From: Cladophialophora immunda
Lineage: Eukaryota; Ascomycota; Eurotiomycetes; Chaetothyriales; Herpotrichiellaceae
DNA length: 64,000 nt
NCBI RefSeq assembly: GCF_000835495.1
Contig: NW_015622542.1
Coordinates: 6,509,936 to 6,573,935 of the forward strand
Direction of reading: 5' to 3'
The notes under the pieces are model-generated. The model worked only from the letters and a program-made list of their open reading frames with translations. It had not been told where the DNA came from and searched no databases. Positions 10,792 through 21,518 of the stretch are shown piece after piece. Position 1 is the stretch's first letter. Every line of letters starts with the position of its first letter. The position numbers and the translations under genes are program-made.

Positions 10792-12812
10792 TCATGCCTC
10801 GCCCGACGCCGCAGTCAGCTTGTCGGCATCCCGCTTCGTCCGCGCCCTAGAGATGGCAATCTGCTCGGTCAGTCTCCACGGATAATCAAATGTGTCCATG
10901 AAGATTTCGCAAAGCTAGAAACGTATTAGCCCCGAGACCGTCAATTTCATCAATGGCAAGACATACCTGAATACTGTTTCCACTAGCGAAATCGTCATCT
11001 TTCAGGACTGCCTCAAGCTCTTCGACCGTCTTAGTGGCCCGGCTTTTTGCCTTGACACCAGTATCCTCTCTGGCTCCAAAGAACCCGAGCATCTTTTGGT
11101 AGTCCCACATCATGCTGACGTCGTTGTACCCCTGCTCTGGTCCATGGATTGCTCTCTCGATGGCATATCCGTTGTTGTTGATGACAAAAATGATGGGCTT
11201 AAAGCCATATCGGATGTATGATCCAATCTCTTGTACTGTCATCTGGAGACTTCCCTCGCCGACGATCAAGACTACGCGTCCGGCATACTTCAGCTCCTTC
11301 GCCGCGATCAGGGCTCCAAAGCAAGCACCGACCGTGAATCCAATAGAAGACCAGAAAGTCTGGGTGATGAGTTTGACATTGGGTGGAAACGTGGCGTCTG
11401 GCATTCCGAATTGGGCTGTCCCAGACTCTACCAAAAGGATATCATCTTTCCTCAAGAACCGACCGAGCCGTTGCCAGACATAAGACTGTTTTATCTCTCC
11501 AGACTTCAAGTCGTTCAGTACTGGGGTCTCGGTTCTCGGCGCCTTTTGTGGGCGAGGAAGGTTGTATTTCTGAGGATTTGCCTTCAGCTCTGTAACCAGC
11601 TTTTTTAGGATCGGCAGGAAATGGACGCCATAGAACTTCTGATCTTTGACTTGACAGGAGTCGTGTCCGAGGAGCACCAGGTAGTCGTCCTTGATTTCTC
11701 TGGTGAAACCTCCAGTGTTGGAATCTGAGAGGAGTGGGCCGAGATTTAGGACCAGGTCCGAGTGCTCGATAGCCTCAGCCACCCCAGGGAAGGACACTAA
11801 TGATGGGTCAGTGGTGACAAGTAATAATGCAGAGGCTACTTACCTTTCCCATTGTACAGCCCATTGTAATAAGGGAGAGTTTCGTCGATGACGCCTTTCG
11901 ACAGTGGGGTAGAGTAGCTCGCAAACTGAGTGAGCTCGGCGAGCTCTCTGGCCAACTCCCGGCCACCGTGGCGTACAGTGAGCACATCGGCCAAGATCAC
12001 CGGGTCTGAAGCTTTCTCAATCAGCGAGAGAATGCTGCTGACAATCTGATCTTCGATCTTGCCGTCTCCGTTGTGCACACCCACGTCAAGCGGTGTCTCT
12101 AGTCGCTTCGCGTCCAGTTGCACCTGCACCGCATCGACAGGAACGTAGATATAGACCGGGAGTCGACTCCGTACGCAGGCCACAATGGTTCTGTCTATCT
12201 CCTCGGCCATAATCTTGTCGTCCATCAGATACGCATGGGTTTCCCGAATTGGTGCTGCCATATGGATGTAGGTCGCGTGATCCATGTTAGCTTTCATGGT
12301 GTGATGCAGCATTGCCCGCGCCTTCTGCATCGACCGTGCTGGCATCCCAACGATGTGAATCATGCCCGCATGCTCTGCGTATCTATCGCAGCCTATGTCA
12401 GTCATTTTGCCCGATCTAGCAACTGGTAGGCGCACCAGTCAATCATCCCAACCAAGGGGTAACTTACGCTCCGGCAACCCCGTTCATCGCAGACAACTCC
12501 CCCACAGCATAAGTCGTGACCAGCACAGCCGGAGAGCCTTTGATCCTGGTGTAGCCGTCGGCAGCATACGCGCCGTTGAGTTCATTGCAGCAGCCAATCC
12601 ATTTCAAGCCCGAGACGTTGTAGATTTCATCAAGAAGAGTGACTGAGATGTGAGCGAGACATGAGGTCAGCGTGGTGTCTTGCACATATCTTCGCAGGGT
12701 GCAACTTAGACGAACGGTTAAAATCTCCTGGGACGCCTAGAATATGCTCTGTGCCGAGTTGCTTGATTCTTCGGAAGAGGTACTGCCCCATGCAAATAGT
12801 CGGCGCAGCCAT
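10792..12812 (-). CDS. Pyruvate decarboxylase-like ThDP enzyme
   Basis: Thiamine-diphosphate 2-keto-acid decarboxylase, cytosolic, converting pyruvate or a related keto acid to the aldehyde and CO2. Predicted exons are 12812-12716, 12642-12468, 12382-11844, 11796-10967 and 10914-10792, all in phase, giving 587 residues. Visible are the catalytic Asp in GVPGDFN (about residue 30), the activating Glu in [14 protein letters not shown] (about 50), the His pair in MLHHTM, and the cofactor region [13 protein letters not shown] with [14 protein letters not shown], including the family Glu. The metal motif reads GEG where classical enzymes have GDG. The first donor is non-consensus (gttcgt), but the junction restores [11 protein letters not shown] exactly. 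This may be a paralogue with a different substrate such as indolepyruvate; pyruvate is not proven. Confidence 0.9.
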
Positions 12813-13384
12813 GGCGGTGTTGGTGAGTTCGGAGTCGGGCTAATGTGAGCAGAATGAGGAGTGTCAGCAATTGCGACGACTTTGATATCCGGGGAGATTT
12901 ATACTCTCGTTACAGGATCAAGAACCATACCCGATGAGCTGAGTAAGGACTCAAAGTAGACGGAAAGGGCGCGTCCCGCAGTTAGACAGGGGACGGTGAG
13001 GGATGCGAAGGTGGATAGAAGATGCAACGGCCGAGGCTGTGAGGGGGAATTTGGAATCACTCGCTTATTCGCGGATCTGGCTATAGATACGGATCAGGGA
13101 ATTGGGGGGTCTCTCGGCTCAGGGACAGCGAGTGAAGTAGTGTCTAACGTGTACCTGATCGGGTCTCACTGTCAGATTCTTGCCTCTACTTCACATTGCA
13201 TCTTGTTGACTCTCTAATTGGGTCGATGACTTGCAAAGGAATGCATTCAACAGTGTCCTAATCAGTCCTTCGTCCTTTGCCTCGGCCACCAGGAAGTGTC
13301 CGGGCATCAAGGATATCTACGGATGTCCTCATCTTTCGCCTTTTGATGTCTCCATCACGGGGCATTCCGGGAGTCCGATTGTCT
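12813..13384. other. Intergenic, promoter of the decarboxylase
   Basis: 572 bases without a supported gene, upstream of the minus-strand decarboxylase and downstream of the SDR gene, also minus. Confidence 0.4.
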
Positions 13385-14203
13385 TTATGGGAAAGCAATC
13401 CCTCCGTCCACATGGATAACCTGACCCGTGATATACGACGCCCCCGGGCTCGCCATGAACAGCACCGTCTCAGCGACTTCCTTCGGCGTGCCCTCCCTCT
13501 TGATGTGCTGGTTGTTCCTCAATCTCGCTCCAATTGGCGAACCCTCCATGGACAGATCAGTGGCAATGGGGCCTGGAGACACCACATTGGCGGTGATACC
13601 TTTGGGACCGAGCTCTTCTGAAATCGCCACTGTCATGGAGGTCAGAGCACCTTTGGACGCACAGTAGACGGGCAACATCCATGAACCAAGACGCGAAATG
13701 ATGCTTCCGATGTTGATGATGCGCCCCCCGGTCGCCATGTACGGCAGCGCTGCTTGGATCAGGACAAATGGGCCTCGCACATTGATACGGAACACCCGGT
13801 CCCACTCGTCAAAGCCCACAGAGGCGATGCCTTGGATGTTGGGCGTGGCGAACCCAGCATTGTTGACGATGATGTCGACAGTTTTTGTGTTGAAAGCCTT
13901 CAAAGCGGCGTTGACCAGCGTGGTTCCAAACTCGGCGCTCGACGCATCGGCTTTGACTGCGACAGATTGGACTCCAAGACTCTTGATTTTAGCAACAACT
14001 TCCTCTGCTGGTCCGGCCGAGTTGTTGTAATGGATCAAAACCTGGACGTCAACTGTCAACGCCGACTGTCATCACAATGGGAACGAAGGGCATACATTGG
14101 CACCATGTTCTGCGAGTGCAATGGCAGAGGCAGCTCCAATCCCGTTTGGCTTTCCTGCGCCGGTGACGATGGCAGTCTTGCCCTTGAGATATTGTTGCTC
14201 CAT
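13385..14203 (-). CDS. Short-chain dehydrogenase/reductase (3-oxoacyl-ACP reductase-like)
   Basis: NAD(P)-dependent oxidoreductase of the classical SDR family, 254 residues from exons 14203-14096 and 14041-13385. The cofactor motif is TGAGKPNGIG near residue 11. NNAG follows near residue 90, then the catalytic Ser in INIGSIIS and the YCASK motif with catalytic Tyr and Lys. The PGPIATDLS segment and the C-terminal GQVIHVDGG are typical. Substrate is not inferable; the fold is shared by fatty-acid ketoreductases and by secondary-metabolism reductases. The gene is read in the same direction as the decarboxylase and divergently from the NmrA-like gene. Start is the Met directly before the short lead into the Rossmann motif. 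Confidence 0.9.
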
Positions 14204-15004
14204 AGTATCTTGATCAGATGTGACAAGTGAAAAATTGCTGACGGGGACTCTCTGGAAGAAGAAGGCTGTATAGTAGTGAAGAACCGGCACCACGAAAGAG
14301 CTTCTGAGTCGTTCCTTTTAACATCTGAATACGAGTGTGTCTTGGGATCGGACACGAACCCCGCTTCTTCTGAGCATCGCTCTGTGCGGTCATGGTCAAA
14401 GCATAGCACCCACCTGAATTACAGAGCATGTGCATCCAGACGGAGGCTTCGCAGCTGCTCTTCTTCCCATGCTCCGTTGTTGTAGTGGACCGCTGACTGA
14501 TGGTGGACGAAGTCAAACTGTCAAAGTTCTGCTTGGGAGGATCCCGACGGGCATCTTGACGGTAGAAGCCAATGCAGGCACTCGAGCATTGTCTGAAAGA
14601 GAAAGAAAGCAAAGCAGCATCGAGAAGGATTAGCTGATCACCGCCCACAAATGGCACGAACTGGCCGCCTCGATTGGTTCGCTCGCTCGGCGACAATGAA
14701 GTCTCGCCGAAGGTTTGGCTTATCTAAAACCACGCATCTTCTGGAACCCCATGCATACGAAAGATCTGCGCGTCCGGAGCGTGGATTCATCTGAGTAACC
14801 CGTCAATGGATGCATTACCAACCCATCATTGCTGTCTACCGGATGGCCGCGTGTTCAACGATGGCAGTTGTCATTGCAGGTGGGTATATTATGGGCTTCA
14901 GCCATCTGCACCCCATATGTCTGCGTCGAGGAAACCCGTCACAGCAATCATTTGCCAGCAGTAACATCTCGCCTTTACAACACCAGGACTAGCCGAATCT
15001 CAGC
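14204..15004. promoter_or_regulatory. Divergent promoter region, SDR / NmrA-like gene
   Basis: 801 bases between two divergent starts. It must hold both promoters; I cannot name a specific factor site with confidence, and no further gene is evident. Confidence 0.4.
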
Positions 15005-16149
15005 ATGCCCTCAGTACTCCTTTTCGGGGCCACCGGCCTCATTGGATGTTGGTAGCCTCCATGGAGAGTTCAAGACCGCATACTGACCGAATGCCAGCTC
15101 GCTTAGCCATTGACCTCAAAAAGACACATCCCGCGTGGCCGCTGACGGTATTTTTGCGCAACGCGAATGTCGACGAATGGTTCAGAGTCACCGCCAAGGC
15201 AGATCGAATAGTCCATGGGACAATCTCCGACGCCGAACTGGTGCAATCTTTGAGCAAGGAACATGATATAGTCGTCAATGCGATTACTTCTTTCGATGGC
15301 GACTTTGTCAGGACGATTATCGCAGGCATGGAAGAAAGACCCGAGCACTCCAAGGGCACCCTGATCCATATATCTGGAACGGGCAATTTCATTGACCATG
15401 GCAAGAGCGGCAATTTCAATCCCGACAGCAAAGTGTGGAATGTCCGGCTCTCCCCTCTTCAACGACCAGGAATGAGTATGATTCTGACCTGGCCCATAGG
15501 ACGACAACGAAGACGACATCCGACAAATTGTTCCGAGCATGTTCAATGGACCAACAGACGTACCGTAAGAGTTGCCGGCTCCCTATCCCTTTGGTTTCAT
15601 GGGTACTGATCTGGAACAGGGGTGCTCGAAGCAGGAGAACGGGGAAAGATCATTACCTATATTGTGTGTTTCGCAATGACTTACGGCCCTAACATCGGGC
15701 CTGTGCCAAACCTAGGAGTTGCGTACAACATCTTGACTTCGAATGCAAAGCAGCTAGGCGTCGCCCCATATGTTGGCGACGGTTCGGCAGTGGCTAGTGC
15801 GATCCATGTCGGCGACGGTGTCCGGTTCCTCACCAAGATCGTGGGCATCGCCGGAACGGAGAAGCCTACGGGCAGCGCCTACTCTAGGTATTACATCATT
15901 CACGGTGAGAGGGTCGCTTGGAAGGACTTGAGCTCTGCACTGGCGAAAGTCTTGCATGCCAAGGCCGTCGTGGCTTCGCCAGAACCCAAAAGCGTGCCGT
16001 CGGCAGATGCTGGCGCAGGAGAGATCGGGTCGCTGATAGCTGCGAACATGCTGGTGAAGGGAGACCGTGCTGCCAGGCTGGGTTTCAAAGCCACGCATCC
16101 ATCGATCCTGGTGCAAATGCAGGAGGATCTCGGGGCTCATAACTTCTAG
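15005..16149 (+). pseudogene. NmrA-like / epimerase-type NAD(P)-binding protein, apparent one-base frame break
   Basis: Rossmann-fold protein of the atypical SDR / NmrA-like type. Exons 15005-15047, 15098-15441, 15500-15564 and 15620-16149 give PSVLLFGATGLIG with the expected NAD(P)-binding start, then LIHISGTGNF and a C-terminal part with YIVCFAMTYGP. The first two junctions keep frame. At the third (donor after 15564, acceptor before 15620) the reading frames differ by one base. Protein content on both sides (NGPTDV before, VLEAGERGK after) demands a join that a G4 run at 15619-15622 would give if it had one G fewer. Either the copy is broken, the assembly has an extra G, or splicing is unusual. 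Apart from this the gene looks intact, so labelling it a pseudogene is provisional. Confidence 0.6.
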
Positions 16150-16664
16150 AGCGCAGCACGCTAGTCAAAAGTATTATTCTCCAGAGCGATTTGCATATGG
16201 GTTCTGACGTCCTATGATCTCTTCGACTGAACTCATGTCAGCTGATGTGTTGATGTTGATGTGTCCAGGTTGCCATGGCTATGTATGCACTCTGAATTCT
16301 CCTTTTTGGCGATTGGAGCTCAGACAGCCTCTCCAGAGGCGCAGGCATGCACGGCGCCGCTTAGCGCGACCAGCGGAACTGGACATCGCCACCCAATGCC
16401 TCGTATCAATATCGAGTCTTGATTGGCCCCAGTAGTGTCTCGGGCGTCGAGGCTGGGCAGGCGAAGTCGCCAGGGCGCTCTTCTCGAAAGTGAGGCAGAC
16501 TTGACACCTTTTCTTTCAAAGCTTGAGCCCAAGTCTCGCTTGAATTCGGCATTGATGCACTTCTAGTGTTAATTGTGCTAGGATCTTGAAGGTGATAGGC
16601 ATCTCAATCTCTTCAAGACGGACCGCGACGACATTTGCGGTGCATCCTGAGACAAGGTTGAACA
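16150..16664. other. Intergenic upstream of the NLR-like gene
   Basis: 515 bases with no supported coding region; presumably 3' end of the NmrA-like gene and promoter of the NLR-like gene. Confidence 0.4.
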
Positions 16665-19600
16665 ATGGCTACCTTGCTGCCTTCCAACTTCGAAGAAGCG
16701 TATGAAATCGCGAAGACGGAGTTCTTCAAGAGTCTCAAACGGCCCCAAGACTACGATTTCTCCAGATTTACATCGATAGACGACGTCTACGACTACACGG
16801 CGAAACTCCAAGAGGAACAAGACCGAAAAGGGAACATGAGGCATTTGAACAGAATCAGACCATATCTCCAAAATCTGGAGCAATATGTCGGAGTTCTCGA
16901 TGTTCTATCGCAGGCAAAGGGGGACCTGCTTTCACTCATCTGGGTAGGGAGCCCCAAGTTAGAAGTTCTTAATGGTTATGGCCATTGGGTTGACCTTGTT
17001 ATCACCACCAGGGGCCCATCAAATTCTTGATCCAGGTATGGCACTCAACTCCTCTGCCAATCTAAACAGGCAGCAATCAAGCACCAGCTCATACCGATGC
17101 CGCACAGATTTCCAGCACCCTTGTGAAAAGCTATGACAAGATCATCGACACAATGGGGCAAATTGGAGATCGGCTGCCTCATTTTAGGAAATACCTTGAG
17201 CTCTTCAAGTCTAACGATACTCTGAAAAGGCTCTTGTTGGTGTTTCTCCGCGATATTTTGGAATTTCATGTTACAGCATTAAATTTCTTCAAATCAAAGA
17301 GTAAGTAAAGGAACCTCCGGGAACCGTCAAGGCTGGCACAACAGATGCTCGTGGCTCACGGCAATGCAGAGTGGGAGCTCTACTTTGAATCCATGTGGCC
17401 AAAGTATGGCAACAAGATCACGATCATCATGAACAACATTGAGCGGCATGCCGCTCTTATCAGCAACGAAGTCACCCTGACCAGCATCCAGGATGCGCAG
17501 GCTGCATATGCTGAAGCGTTGAAGACCTATGAGCGCGATGGAGAGTTTCAGCGTCGTCAGGACTTTGCTACTGTACAGCAATCTTTGTCCCCAAGACTGT
17601 ACGATGATGATCTTGAGACGTTTCGAAAACGCCGCTCTCCAGACTCTGGTAAATGGATCGAAAAGAATGGGGATTTCAGCGCCTGGCTCAACACCAGCAA
17701 CAAGACAAAGCAGATCTTATGGGTTGAGGGCATCCCGGGCGCAGGTATATCTGGCTCCGATCGAGATTTTCGTCGGCAATTGTCCTAAGTGGAGACAGGA
17801 AAGTCCTATCTTTCGGCATATATAGTCGACATCGCTCAACGCCAAGTCGACAGTTGCACAGTATTTGCGTTCCTCAGTTTCCAGGACCAGAAATTGACAA
17901 CGGCTAAAGTCCTTCAGTCGCTGATCTTCCAACTAGCGCTGGAGAATGTGGATTTGCACCAGGCCCTCTGTCGCGAAGTTCAAAGCAATTACCGAGGAGT
18001 TTCAAGCAACACTGCCTGCCTCAGAACTCTCTTCGTCAAGATGCTTCAGATGTCCAACCCCACGTACATCGTGGTAGATGGGGTCGACGAGATCGACGAG
18101 AATGAGAGATCTTTCCTCCTCAGGACACTCCTGGAGGCAAAAAAGGAGTGTAATGAAGTGAAGTTACTGATCAGTAGTCGAGGCGAAGACAACATCTTGA
18201 GAATCATGCGGCGTGAGGCAATTCGCATTCATCTTCAGGCTAACAATCTCGCAGACATTCAGTGCTTTGTTCGAGAGAGGACCAATGAATGGCTCAGCTG
18301 CAGCGCTTTTGATGAATGTACCGCTGCAGAGATCAGGAACCTCCTTGCACCACTTGCGTCTAAATCAGAAGGTAGGCACACAGTGACGATGGAGAATAAT
18401 ATCAGAGCTAATGGACAAGTAGGGATGATTCTTTACGCCAGGCTCGTGCTGGATAATATCTCATATTTGAGTAGTTTGCACAGCATTAAAGAGGAGTTGA
18501 GTGCGCTTCCTCGTGGCCTGGATGAAGCGTGAGACTCAATCGAAGAGGCCTGGGTAATTGGCATTGACATTGCTCTGATAGGTACGGTCGCATCCTACTA
18601 CGGATTACAGAAGTGCTATCAAAAATCGACCGCGGTCAAGTCAAAAGAATATTGAGCTGGATTGCTGGTTCCCAGGTATCGCTTCAAAAGCGTGAACTCG
18701 AGGCTGCGTTCTCGATTCGAGAGGGGGTCAGAAGCATATCAAAAGAGAGCAGAGTCTTCCTCAATGTTTTACATCTCTGCGGCCCCATTGTTGAAGTTCA
18801 AGACGATGACACCATTCGGTTTGTCCACTTCACAGCGAAACAGTATTTCAACACCCAAAGGCTCGTTGAGAAATCCGATGCTAATCTTGTATAGATTCCT
18901 TGCGAATCAGCAAAACGAGCTTTTCATTGATCTCCAATATGCCCGACTTGATATTTGCCGAACTTGTATTACATTTCTCGGCTTCGAATGTCTCGAGTAT
19001 GAGGAAGATGAAGATATTAAGCAAGCTATACTGTCTGGGCAGTTTGTTTTCTTCCATTACGCCGCAACTCAATGGATCGCCCATCTAAATCTCTATATCG
19101 AACTCCAAATAAAGAAACCAGAAAGAGATGTTCTCTGCGAAGAGGTTCAGGATCTGGTCCAGCGCATGGAAAGCTTCAATCAAATTGCGCCTTCCAGCAC
19201 GATCCAGCCGAGGAACCAGGATTTCCATTCTATCAAGAACAATTGGCCTGATCTCTCAGCAATATTATCCCAGGAACACGCGTATATGAGGTTCAAGGCA
19301 CCATTTACCAGCCTTCAAACAGGTAAGTTGGATTAGCCGACAAGAGTATGTTTCTGCTGACCACCATTCCGCTTGCTAGTCACGCTATTTGACTCTGAAA
19401 GCCCGTTAAACATATTCGCTATTTATGGAAAGTTCTACCAGACTCTCGACTCCATGCTCTGTCCTGACACGAGGCATCGACCTGAGTGTTCCTGTCAGAC
19501 GCTCAAGAACCTATACGGACAGTTCATTTACAAGTGTGACAGAATAGCTTGCCGCCATCACCGACATGGATTTGACAACAGGAAGGAGAGAGACCAACAT

Positions 19601-20644
19601 CTGCTGGGCCATGACAGACCATTTAAATGTCCAGAGTCTGTCTGCGCCTTCAGCGAAATCGGGTTCAAGTCCGGACAAAGTCTGTCTCAACACATGGACC
19701 AGTGCCATCCAACTCAGAACCCAGTCACGACGAAACACCCTGCTATCCAAGATATCGACCCTGAGAGTGTCGAAGTTGTTCTAACAGAAGCAGTGAAGGC
19801 TGGGGAAGTAGGATTCGTCTCGAAATTGCTTGGGAACATTCCAAAAAAACTCGCAGATACACTTTACATCGTCGCTCTGCGCAGCTCTGATCCTGCGATG
19901 GTGGCGCAATTTGTTAGCTCAGGCTTTTCTATTGACAAGGCCGATATACCAAGGTCCGCCATTGGTACGGCCGAAAAAGTGGTGCCGCTCAATGTGGCCA
20001 TTCGAGCCTGCAACTTCGAAGTCGTCAGGTACCTTCTCGCCACTGGCTGTGACCGCAACAGAAGTGACTTCCCCTATGAATGCCCTATGAGTGGATTGGT
20101 GAATTGGGGTACGGCACTCGATCACGCAATTGGTCTATCCCTTCCACAAAAACGGCTGGAAGCTATATCCGCCTTGACTGACAACGGAACCAACATTCAT
20201 GAAGATTATCGTTATTCATTCAAACCGCTTCGGTCGCTTCTTCGTCGAAAAAATGTCGAAGCGGAAAGGGTCGTCATTCAGACCTTGGAGCTTCTCAAAA
20301 GGAGCTTTTCTCTGAGGGATCTCAATGAACTTCTCAGAGTCGAAGCAGACGGCGGATGCTCGGTTGAAGTCGGGAGATGGCTGATACAGAACGGTGCACG
20401 AGCTGACGATCGTCCTAAAAACCCTGTCAAATATTCTGCACTCCACAGGGCTTGCAACAAGCGAACTGAGAATGCAGCTTATTTTGTAAAATGTCTGTTG
20501 GAGTCTGGAGTAGATCCGGCCTTAAGGGCTGGCCATCCGCTCGCAGTGGAACCGAAGGGTGCCAAGAACATTTCCACCTGGCTAGGCGTGACTTGGGAGG
20601 AGCTGATCGAGTCTACAAAATCCGCAAGGCGAGCCAAGGAATAG
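16665..20644 (+). CDS. NLR-like protein: NACHT-type NTPase with C2H2 zinc fingers and ankyrin repeats
   Basis: Predicted intracellular signal-transducing NTPase of the fungal NLR-like class, some of which act in non-self recognition and cell death. Nine exons (16665-16943, 17012-17035, 17108-17300, 17370-17744, 17799-18371, 18423-18528, 18582-18864, 18911-19322, 19380-20644) all keep frame and give about 1169 residues. The N-terminus is a helical domain common in fungal NACHT proteins (I believe DUF7708). The Walker A motif GIPGAGKS is near residue 287, Walker B (YIVVDGVDEID) near 380, and a winged-helix-like region follows (GRILLRITEVLSKI). Two C2H2-type fingers lie near 800-860 (CDRIAC...HLLGH and CPESVC...HMDQCH), and degenerate ankyrin-like repeats near 945-1150 (VPLNVAIRACNFEVVRYLL). 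Exon 8 could also start at 18920. Apparent internal stops all fall inside introns. Confidence 0.85.
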
Positions 20645-21518
20645 GTACCTCGATACCGAAGGTAAATGAGCTGGGCAGATGAAGTTGATATGGATATGAG
20701 CCGGGAGCGTGTGATAGTCACCTGGAAAGTGGGATAAATCTGCAAAGCTTGTCGTTCTGCCATGCCTCATCAGCAGTGGCCTCGAAGTAAACCTGGAGAC
20801 TAGGAAGATGACAAGAAATGAACACTGATCATTCCCATTGCAGAGATTGATCAATACCAGGAACGCAACAACTCCTCTTCAGTCGATAGGGTCATTAGGC
20901 TAGATAGGTAGGATTGGGCATTGCAAGGCTGACACCGTCGTGGTGGAGGCACTGGAGGGACGAGGCTACTAGGCTAGCATTAGCTCGCCAGGCCCAAGGG
21001 CGTTCACGAAGCCCGCCTGGGTTTTCTGCCGCAGCCGTGCACAGAATAATACGAGTCGGCCTGGGAGTGAGCCTACGCTCCCTCTATGAGCATGTACGCC
21101 ATCAGATGCTACATGTCGTCCTGGAATTGGTATCTACGAAAACTACTTGGGGCTTCGTTCAGAACAGCTAGAGAGCCCGACATGGGAGTTTCATGCTTCC
21201 ACAACTTTGGTGTTGTGTCTCCCTGGCGGGCGGCTCGTTTCGATCACATCTCACCGCCCTTCAATGGCTCACCAAGACAGGGCGCAGTTGGGCGCAGCCT
21301 CGCTGCTGATAGGATGGGCTTTCTTTGCAGCGTTCTGCCTGCCAATTCATAATGCTCTCTCGTATCCCGCCGTTCCCTCCCAAGTCATGTATTACAACGA
21401 CCGCCATGTCTCGGCCACATGGCCGCTGTCTTTGCACGCTGTTCTCGCTGAGATCCTGAGGTGATAGCACCTCTATTGGACATGAAACACAGAAAACGAA
21501 GCCGACAATGTGGAATAC
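20645..21518. other. Intergenic region before the SNF2 gene
   Basis: 874 bases. An open frame (from 21249, with ATG) encodes a hydrophobic stretch but no family I know. It could be an upstream exon of the SNF2 gene, but I could not find an in-phase junction. Otherwise nothing. Confidence 0.35.

Noticed and set aside
17700..19380. Apparent stop codons suggesting the NLR-like gene is a pseudogene
   Set aside because: Each falls in an intron with GT/AG ends, and the nine exons keep one frame with intact motifs.
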